Positions 36,986 to 43,115 of a stretch of DNA of 44,598 bases are shown here, one piece after another. Position 1 is the stretch's first letter. Each line of letters opens with the position of its first letter. This DNA comes from Polaribacter sp. GTDB lineage: Bacteria > Bacteroidota > Bacteroidia > Flavobacteriales > Flavobacteriaceae. The notes under the pieces are model-generated. The model did not search any database and had not been told where the DNA came from. It was given only the letters and a program-made list of their open reading frames with translations. Where the stretch lies: contig DYMN01000020.1 of NCBI GenBank assembly GCA_020740485.1, forward strand, positions 1-44,598, read 5' to 3'. A program made the position numbers and the translations under genes.

Positions 36986-37050
36986 CACACTTCGACTTCC
37001 GATAACTATCTGAAAAACAAGCGCAGTGCAGGCGAGCTCAGTGCATCGCA
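36986..37050. repeat. Dispersed palindromic repeat, copy A
   Basis: This ~65-bp element starts CACACTTCGACTTCCGATAA and ends GAGCTCAGTGCATCGCA. Copy B at 38262-38327 shares both ends. In this copy the right half of the inner palindrome is altered. It lies between convergent genes. Confidence 0.7.
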
Positions 37051-37109
37051 TTATCAAATTATCACATTTCCAAATTATCAAATTGGCACATTATCAAATT
37101 TCCAAATTA
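37051..37109. repeat. AT-rich phrased repeat after copy A
   Basis: Repeats of ATTATCAAATT, ATTTCCAAATT and related 10-11-bp phrases run up to the stop of the SDR gene. A similar but shorter run follows copy B. Confidence 0.5.
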
Positions 37110-37985
37110 TTACTTTTTCCCTTTAATCATCATTTCCAACCTATCCCACATTTCGCTAGGAACTTGTTCTAAATCATTCATTTCGCCTGCTCCTTTCAGC
37201 CATTCTCCACCGTCGATTGTGATTACTTCTCCGTTGATATAAGCTGAAAAATTGCTCATTAAGTAAGCAGCCAAATTTGCTAATTCTTGATGTTCGCCTA
37301 CACGCCCTACGGGTACTCTTTTGGCAGGATCTAACTTATTAGCTAAATCGCCGGGCAACAACCTGTCCCAAGCCCCTTTGGTGGGAAATGGTCCCGGAGC
37401 GATAGCATTAAAACGAATACCATATTTAGCCCATTCTACCGCTAATGAACGGGTCATAGCCAATACACCGGCTTTAGCTGTAGCAGAAGGTACGACGTAG
37501 GCAGAGCCTGTATAAGCATAGGTCGTAACAATATTCAAGACCGTGGATTTGGGTTGTTTGATGCCAATCCAATGTTTACCCAAAGCTAAAGTGCAGTTTT
37601 TTGTTCCTTTCAATACTATATCAATTATCACATCAAAGGCATTGGCAGACAGTCTTTCAGTAGGTGAAATAAAATTTCCCGCAGCATTGTTGAGCAAACC
37701 GTCCACTTTACCCCATTTATCCAAAACTTGTTGCAACATACTTTCCACTTGGTCATAATAACGAACATCACACGTCACGGCGAGAACTTCGCCACCTGTT
37801 GCTTGCATTAATTCTTGAGCAGTGTTTTGCAATTTATCTAAATCTCGTGAAGTGATGGCAACTTTAGCGCCGAGTTCCAAAAAATATTTGGTCATAGATT
37901 TTCCTAATCCGCTACCGCCGCCGGTAACGATGATTACTTGGTCTTTTAATGCATTTTCTCTAAGCATGGGTTCTTGATATGACAT
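37110..37985 (-). CDS. SDR-family oxidoreductase, 2,4-dienoyl-CoA reductase-like
   Basis: A 291-residue classical short-chain dehydrogenase. The cofactor motif is GGGSGLGKSM and NNAAGNF follows. The active-site region is TTYAYTGSAYVVPSATAKAGV. A normal YxxxK is missing; instead the S-A-x-A-K-A-G form of 2,4-dienoyl-CoA reductases is present, indicating an auxiliary beta-oxidation role for unsaturated fatty acids. It is a single-gene unit between two repeat copies. Confidence 0.83.
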   Translation of the reverse strand: MSYQEPMLRENALKDQVIIVTGGGSGLGKSMTKYFLELGAKVAITSRDLDKLQNTAQELMQATGGEVLAVTCDVRYYDQVESMLQQVLDKWGKVDGLLNNAAGNFISPTERLSANAFDVIIDIVLKGTKNCTLALGKHWIGIKQPKSTVLNIVTTYAYTGSAYVVPSATAKAGVLAMTRSLAVEWAKYGIRFNAIAPGPFPTKGAWDRLLPGDLANKLDPAKRVPVGRVGEHQELANLAAYLMSNFSAYINGEVITIDGGEWLKGAGEMNDLEQVPSEMWDRLEMMIKGKK

Positions 37986-38016
37986 TTTGGTTTTAAAGTT
38001 TAAAGTTTCATATTTA

Positions 38017-38041
38017 GGTCGTTGAGCGGAGCCGAAGCGTA
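38017..38041. repeat. Partial palindromic-repeat relative
   Basis: GTCGTTGAGCGGAGCCGAAG resembles the reverse complement of the CTTCGAC...GCTCAGTG ends of copies A and B without their insert. It lies just upstream of the SDR gene. Confidence 0.45.
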
Positions 38042-38110
38042 CCTTTTATTTTAAAAATTGTAAATTTAATTTTTTTTAATCAAATCTGGTATCATTTTAT
38101 TCATTTTTCT

Positions 38111-38118
38111 TATCTTTG
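38111..38118 (+). promoter_or_regulatory. -7 promoter element of the tryptophanase unit
   Basis: TATCTTTG matches TAnnTTTG exactly. Transcription starting near 38122 would give a leader of about 245 nt before tnaA, containing a short ORF and a T-tract. The -33 match (near 38086) is weak. Confidence 0.5.
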
Positions 38119-38137
38119 AATTTCAATTTCTAAACAA

Positions 38138-38207
38138 ATGAATAGAAATTTCAATTCTAAAAAATCTCTTTTCTTGCTCATCATCAGACCTTTGATGTGA
38201 TTTTTTT
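38138..38207 (+). promoter_or_regulatory. Possible leader-peptide attenuator upstream of tryptophanase
   Basis: ATG 38138 opens a 20-codon ORF ending TGA 38198-38200, product starting MNRNFNSKK and ending LLIIRPLM. Near its end CATCA (38180-38184) can pair with TGATG (38193-38197), and seven T follow the stop (38201-38207). This layout, a short ORF ending inside a hairpin with a T-run, is that of transcription attenuators. There is no Trp codon, unlike E. coli TnaC. The following 38208-38365 stretch holds repeat copy B. Confidence 0.45.
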
Positions 38208-38261
38208 AGACAATAGCAATAAGAAGATTAGTTTACTTCGCCGGTTAGTGCATTGCTTTAG

Positions 38262-38327
38262 CACACTTCGACTTCCGATAACTATCGGAATCGACAGGTT
38301 TAGTGCTGGCAAGCTCAGTGCATCGCA
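38262..38327. repeat. Dispersed palindromic repeat, copy B
   Basis: Same ends as copy A. The inner part is a near-perfect palindrome centred on TTCCGATA-AC-TATCGGAA. It is followed by a short AT-rich phrased stretch (38328-38364) up to the tnaA start. Confidence 0.7.
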
Positions 38328-38365
38328 TCTCCAAAATTTCACATTAACAAATTTTCAAATTAATC

Positions 38366-39742
38366 ATGGATTTACCATACGCAGAACCCTATAAAATCAA
38401 AGTCGTTGAACAATTGTACCGCAGTACACAAGAACAACGCAAACAATGGTTGAAAGAGGCACATTACAATCTTTTTAACCTCAAGTCAGAACAAGTTTTT
38501 ATTGATTGCCTTACCGATTCAGGAACAGGTGCTATGAGCGACCGTCAATGGGCAGAAATGATGATAGGCGATGAAAGTTATGCCGGTTCACGTTCTTTTG
38601 TGAAACTAAAGGAAACCGTAGAACGCATCACGGGGTATAAATATTTCTTACCTACCCATCAAGGTCGGGCAGCAGAAAACGTGCTGTTTTCAGCCCTTGT
38701 AAAAGCAGGAGATGTAGTTCCCGGAAATTCCCATTTTGATACGACCAAAGGTCATATTGAGTTCAGAAAAGCACACGCCATTGATTGTACTATAGATGAA
38801 GCATTTGATACGGGTGTTTACCATCCCTTCAAAGGAAATGTGGATTTAAAAAAAATGGAAAAGGTATTTCAAGCACATCCAAAAGCCCAAATTCCTTTTG
38901 TCATAGTTACCATTACTTGCAATTCTGCTGGCGGACAACCCGTGTCAATGGCGAATATCAAAGAAGTTTCTACTTTGTGTAAAAAATATGAAATTCCGCT
39001 GTTCTTAGATTCTGCTCGGTTTGCTGAAAATGCTTATTTTATAAAAAAAAGAGAAGTGGGATACGAAAATAAAACCATCAAAGAAATTGCCAAAGAATTT
39101 TTTTCTAATGCAGACGGAATGACCATTAGTGCCAAAAAAGACGGTTTGGTAAATATGGGTGGTTTTATAGCACTCAACGATGAAGAAGTCTTTAAAAAAG
39201 CAACTGTTTTCAACATTATGTATGAAGGTTTTATCACCTATGGCGGTATGAATGGACGCGATATGGGTGCTCTGGCTGTGGGACTCGATGAAGCTACTGA
39301 ATTTGATTATTTGGAAAGTAGGGTAGAGCAAATTGCTTATTTGGGACAGAGATTAGTGGATTTTGGTATTCCGGTACAACAACCCTTTGGGGGACATGCC
39401 ATTTTTTTGGATGCTAACAAGTTTGTTCCCACCATTCCGCAAGAAGAATTCAGAGCTTGGGCTTTGGCTATGGAACTTTATATTGTGGGTGGCATTCGTG
39501 GTGTTGAAATTGGAGCCGTTTTAGCCGACCGTGATCCTGATACCGGCAAAAACCGTTTTTCAAGTTTGGAGTTAGTTCGTTTAGCCATTCCTCGCCGAAC
39601 CTATACTAACAATCACATGGATTATATTGCGGTTACTCTAAAAAATATTTTTGATACGCGCCACGAAGCCAAACACGGCTACCGCATTGCCGATGAAGCA
39701 CAGATTATGCGACACTTTACGGTGAAAATGGAAAAAATATAA
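38366..39742 (+). CDS. tnaA: Tryptophanase (L-tryptophan indole-lyase)
   Basis: A 458-residue PLP enzyme that splits tryptophan to indole, pyruvate and ammonia. The start LPYAEPYKIKVVE, then LTDSGTGAMSDRQWAEMM, THQGRAAENV, NSAGGQPVS, LDSARFAENAYFIKKRE and the PLP lysine in SAKKDGLVNMGG are shared by tryptophanase and tyrosine phenol-lyase. VEIGAVLADRDP near the end carries Ile where phenol-lyase has the phenol-binding Arg, which favours tryptophanase. Indole could act as a signal. Confidence 0.88.
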   Translation: MDLPYAEPYKIKVVEQLYRSTQEQRKQWLKEAHYNLFNLKSEQVFIDCLTDSGTGAMSDRQWAEMMIGDESYAGSRSFVKLKETVERITGYKYFLPTHQGRAAENVLFSALVKAGDVVPGNSHFDTTKGHIEFRKAHAIDCTIDEAFDTGVYHPFKGNVDLKKMEKVFQAHPKAQIPFVIVTITCNSAGGQPVSMANIKEVSTLCKKYEIPLFLDSARFAENAYFIKKREVGYENKTIKEIAKEFFSNADGMTISAKKDGLVNMGGFIALNDEEVFKKATVFNIMYEGFITYGGMNGRDMGALAVGLDEATEFDYLESRVEQIAYLGQRLVDFGIPVQQPFGGHAIFLDANKFVPTIPQEEFRAWALAMELYIVGGIRGVEIGAVLADRDPDTGKNRFSSLELVRLAIPRRTYTNNHMDYIAVTLKNIFDTRHEAKHGYRIADEAQIMRHFTVKMEKI

Positions 39743-39750
39743 ATATACAA

Positions 39751-39771
39751 ACCCCCGCCGAAGGCGGGGGC
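39751..39771 (-). terminator. GC-rich hairpin between tnaA and the TonB receptor
   Basis: CCCCCGCC (39752-39759) pairs with GGCGGGGG (39763-39770). On the minus strand the loop is a UUCG tetraloop closed by C-G and is followed by TTTG. It separates convergent genes and can stop both. Confidence 0.75.
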
Positions 39772-39834
39772 TTGCTTAACTAATCAAATATTTTCAACCA
39801 AAGTTTAAAGCCTTTTGATTGCAGGATTTATTTC

Positions 39835-42156
39835 TTAGAATTTATAAATTGCATAAAAGCTTATATTTCTTCCGGGTTCATAAACTTTCTCTCCATTTTC
39901 ATGTCCGTAAGCATTCGTATAACTAAAGTTTAAATGATTGTAATAAGCAGTGTCAAAAACATTTAAAACAGAAGCACCCATGTTTAGTCCATTGTAAACT
40001 TTGCCCCCTATTCTAAAATCAACTGTTGTATTCCCCGGAGTAGGATCAGTTTCTCCAAAAGATTTTGATAATCTGTTTTGAGGTGCTGTAATTTGTGTTC
40101 TGACATCTGCCCAAAATTTATCAGTGGCATATTTAAGAGCAAAATTAGCAGTAAATGGAGCAACCTTTGCCAAAGGTTCATTATATGTTTCATTTTGCGC
40201 TTCTGTATAGGCAATATTTGTATCAAATGAAAAAGTATTTGAAATTCGATAACCAAAAAACGCATCAAAACCTATTTGTTTAGCATCAATATTTACAAAT
40301 TGTTTAGCATAAGGTTTAGCATTGGCGAAAATTATCATAAAATTGGGATCATTTTCTTTATAAACAGCTGAAATATAATCATTCATAATTGAATAGAAGA
40401 TGCCTGCTCCAACGCTTATTTTTCCTGCTTTGTGATTAAAAGCGACTTCAAATTGATTGTTTTTTTCAGGTTTTAAAAACGGATTACCTACATATTCATA
40501 ACTGTCAATACCAATTGAGAAATGATAAATATATCTTTCTATCATTGATGCTGACCGCGTTCCTAAACCATAAGCTAATTGAACCAAAGTTCCATTTTTA
40601 TAATATTTAATACCGAAGTTTCCACCTATTGTGTTTTCACCGGTTGCATCGAAACCTTCACCGTATAGATTTTCAAATCCGGGTACCTTTGTTCCCAATG
40701 GTTTTCCATAAGCTTGTGTATCTTGTGCAGGTTCTTTTATTTTACCGTAAACAAAATCTGAACGAACACCGGCAGTCATTGACCAATTTTGATTTATTTT
40801 GTAAGTAGGCTCTAAAAAAACACCGAAATCTTGTGTTTCAGCATTTTGCCAAACCTTATCTATAAATACTTTTGGAGGATTGAATGTTGTAACCGTTCCA
40901 TTTAGAGCAACTGATTTGAATACAGTTCTAGTTCTTTCACCATCCCTTTTAACAATTTCAGCATCCAATCCTGTGTATATTAATAATTTAGTATAGGGTT
41001 TAAGTTTTAATTCAAATTTACCACCCATTGAGTTTGAAGTAACCGGAGTTTGAGCATCCATCAAAACAATATTTGGTCTTAATGCATTGTTCATTAAATG
41101 GTCGACGAATGAATAATACCCTTTAAGTGAAATATTTTCAATTTTATCTGATTGTTTTTCAATATTGTAATCCAATGCAATCGCATAACTATCATCTTTA
41201 GGCGAATCCATCGGCAAACCAACATGGTCAATATCTTTCCCAAATTTTTGTCTCCAATCCAATTGTAATCGATGATTTTTAAGAGGGACTAGACCTGTTT
41301 TTATAGAATAACTTACAGTATTAAATCCGGAAGGAACCGAAACTCCGTTTCCATCAGTATAATCCCCAAAATCTCGATATTCACCATTTAAAGTAATATC
41401 ATATCTTTCTTTTGCATATTGAAATTCAGCTCTACCAACTTTATTGTTTCCGTTCATTTCATATCCACCTTGAATGCTTCCATGTAACCCTATTTCCGGT
41501 GTGGATGAAGTTACCATGTTTACAATTCCGCCAAAGGTTTGTCCAAAACGTACTGTATAAGGACCTTTCACTACTTCAATTTTTCCTACTTCTTCCGGAA
41601 TAACATGTGAAGTTATCGGATCCATACGGTTTGGACAAGCCGGAAAAATTTTAGTGGCTCCATCAAATTTGATGTTCATTTGGTCATATTTGAATGAGCG
41701 AAGTGATGGCTCAGATGCCATAGCACTCCTCTTTTGAATACTAAACCCGCTGATATCGTTAAATAGTTCGGCAGCGTTTCGAGGCTGACTCCCTTTTTTG
41801 ACCTCATCTATTACAGATATACTATGTGTAATGTCTTCAAGAGGATGTGCTGTAATGAGTATTTCTCCTAACGAATTTTGTTTTGAACTCATTGATATTC
41901 TATTCGCATTTTTTACATCCACTATTTTTGTTTCATAGCTAAGGTGCGAAATTTCCAACTGCGCATTGGAATCTACGGTTAAGCTGAAAACACCCGCTTC
42001 GTTTGTTGTTGTGAAAATAGCTGTTCCAACCACCTTTACAGTAGCATCAGCAATAGGTTCGTCAGAAATTAAGTCAATAACTTTTCCTTCTACTTTTTGT
42101 TGCGAATAGACAAACGTACCCACAAGCATAAATAGGTATATTAAAATTTTATGCAT
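39835..42156 (-). CDS. OprC/NosA-type TonB-dependent copper receptor
   Basis: A 773-residue outer-membrane receptor. Signal peptide 1-18, CarboxypepD_reg domain about 20-90, plug about 100-215 (EILITAHPLEDI, EVVKGPYTVRFGQTFGGIVNMV), then a 22-strand barrel ending in Phe. The copper site of OprC (CxxxM plus HxM) is visible as Cys174-PNR-Met178 and His353-Leu-Met355, with spacing near that of the P. aeruginosa protein (Cys143 to His323). The -7/+ context is unclear, but an inverted repeat lies upstream. It sits close to a NosZ homologue, so it probably supplies copper to that system. Confidence 0.87.
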   Translation of the reverse strand: MHKILIYLFMLVGTFVYSQQKVEGKVIDLISDEPIADATVKVVGTAIFTTTNEAGVFSLTVDSNAQLEISHLSYETKIVDVKNANRISMSSKQNSLGEILITAHPLEDITHSISVIDEVKKGSQPRNAAELFNDISGFSIQKRSAMASEPSLRSFKYDQMNIKFDGATKIFPACPNRMDPITSHVIPEEVGKIEVVKGPYTVRFGQTFGGIVNMVTSSTPEIGLHGSIQGGYEMNGNNKVGRAEFQYAKERYDITLNGEYRDFGDYTDGNGVSVPSGFNTVSYSIKTGLVPLKNHRLQLDWRQKFGKDIDHVGLPMDSPKDDSYAIALDYNIEKQSDKIENISLKGYYSFVDHLMNNALRPNIVLMDAQTPVTSNSMGGKFELKLKPYTKLLIYTGLDAEIVKRDGERTRTVFKSVALNGTVTTFNPPKVFIDKVWQNAETQDFGVFLEPTYKINQNWSMTAGVRSDFVYGKIKEPAQDTQAYGKPLGTKVPGFENLYGEGFDATGENTIGGNFGIKYYKNGTLVQLAYGLGTRSASMIERYIYHFSIGIDSYEYVGNPFLKPEKNNQFEVAFNHKAGKISVGAGIFYSIMNDYISAVYKENDPNFMIIFANAKPYAKQFVNIDAKQIGFDAFFGYRISNTFSFDTNIAYTEAQNETYNEPLAKVAPFTANFALKYATDKFWADVRTQITAPQNRLSKSFGETDPTPGNTTVDFRIGGKVYNGLNMGASVLNVFDTAYYNHLNFSYTNAYGHENGEKVYEPGRNISFYAIYKF

Positions 42157-42175
42157 TTTAAAATGATTATAAAGA

Positions 42176-42234
42176 AGCTATTAAATACCATAACAGCGTA
42201 TTTATTAGATATCAGTATATTGTATTTAATAGCT
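42176..42234 (-). promoter_or_regulatory. Inverted repeat upstream of the copper receptor
   Basis: AGCTATTAAATAC (42176-42188) and GTATTTAATAGCT (42222-42234) are perfect complements. A related half, GTATTTATTAG, lies between them near 42198. It is 20-78 nt before the start codon, so it is in the leader or the promoter region. An operator for a copper or redox regulator, or a leader hairpin, is possible. Confidence 0.5.
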
Positions 42235-42415
42235 GTAATAAGTTAAATGAATGATGTTTTAAGCGTGTTAAGTTTGTTATTCGAAGCATTAGATAAAAAA
42301 TTGTCAAATATTTTATTGCACACAATGAACAGCTGAACACAAATGTTTAACACAGAATACCCCTATCTTATTTTTCAAGATACGCTTATTCAATTGCTTA
42401 AAAAAAAAGGTAAGA

Positions 42416-42802
42416 TTAACGGTGAATAGGTGGACGAAGTAATAAAGAAGTATAGTCTTTGATTACCAATTTTTTTGAAAATATTGGAGTTTCCAAGTAT
42501 AAAAGATCGTCAGATAAAGGCAATTGGTAGTTATGAAAATCCAATGTTGAAATAGGATAGTCATTCAAATTGATGACAATTGATTTTTGTTGTTGTTTTT
42601 CAGCAGGTCCGTTTACGCGTTCCATGGCAGCATTCAAATAGCACCTGCCGTTACATTCCATGTAGGGTTTGTTCTTGTTGATACACAATTCTTCGGCTAT
42701 GTAATCATAATTCATATAATAATCTATAACCGGTAATAGCGGTCGAACCATAGCTATTAGGTATAGAAAAGTGAATAATATGCCGAAATAAAATTGTTTC
42801 AA
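42416..42802 (-). CDS. Small membrane-anchored Cys-containing protein, function unknown
   Basis: A 128-residue protein with an N-terminal hydrophobic helix (residues 3-25). A conserved-looking Cys block, ELCINKNKPYMECNGRCYL, holds Cys42, Cys53 and Cys57. The tail has no clear fold. This type of gene is often next to TonB-dependent receptors in Bacteroidota. Here it is 259 bp upstream of the copper receptor, on the same strand, so a role in copper handling is a reasonable guess. I do not recognise a named family. Confidence 0.7.
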   Translation of the reverse strand: MKQFYFGILFTFLYLIAMVRPLLPVIDYYMNYDYIAEELCINKNKPYMECNGRCYLNAAMERVNGPAEKQQQKSIVINLNDYPISTLDFHNYQLPLSDDLLYLETPIFSKKLVIKDYTSLLLRPPIHR

Positions 42803-42818
42803 TCAATATGAATTTATG

Positions 42819-42826
42819 CAAAGGTA
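42819..42826 (-). promoter_or_regulatory. -7 promoter element of the small Cys protein
   Basis: The minus strand reads TACCTTTG, an exact TAnnTTTG match 17 nt before the start codon, giving a very short leader. No clear -33 is seen. Confidence 0.45.
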
Positions 42827-43033
42827 AAATAAAAAATGAATTTGGAGAATAATTTTTAATAAAAAGTTAAATTAGTCTTTAATTATTATAAAAGTAACTC
42901 AAAATATAATGTTTTATTTTTAAAATGTAATAAATGTATCATCAGAGAACATGCCTCATAAATACTTATTAACCAATAACATAAGTAAAAACAATAACGT
43001 TGTAGTCATTTTTTTTTAAATTTATTTACAAAA

Positions 43034-43047
43034 ATGATAAATATCAT
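43034..43047 (+). promoter_or_regulatory. FNR/CRP-type operator upstream of the NosZ homologue
   Basis: ATGATA-AA-TATCAT is a perfect inverted repeat carrying the TGAT-N4-ATCA core of FNR/DNR boxes. A TATTTTTG -7 element lies at 43071-43078. If transcription starts near 43082, the box centre falls at about -41.5, the classic activator position. Confidence 0.65.
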
Positions 43048-43070
43048 ACCAAAATATCTTTTAATATTCC

Positions 43071-43078
43071 TATTTTTG
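43071..43078 (+). promoter_or_regulatory. -7 promoter element of the NosZ homologue
   Basis: TATTTTTG fits TAnnTTTG. The -33 region is poor, consistent with dependence on an activator at the adjacent FNR-type box. Confidence 0.6.
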
Positions 43079-43115
43079 CATTTGTCAAATATTTTAAAAA
43101 TTATTTTTAAACACA

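Noticed and set aside
38197..38394. 65-codon plus-strand ORF upstream of tnaA
   Set aside because: It crosses the palindromic repeat and the tnaA start out of frame, and its product has no protein-like character.
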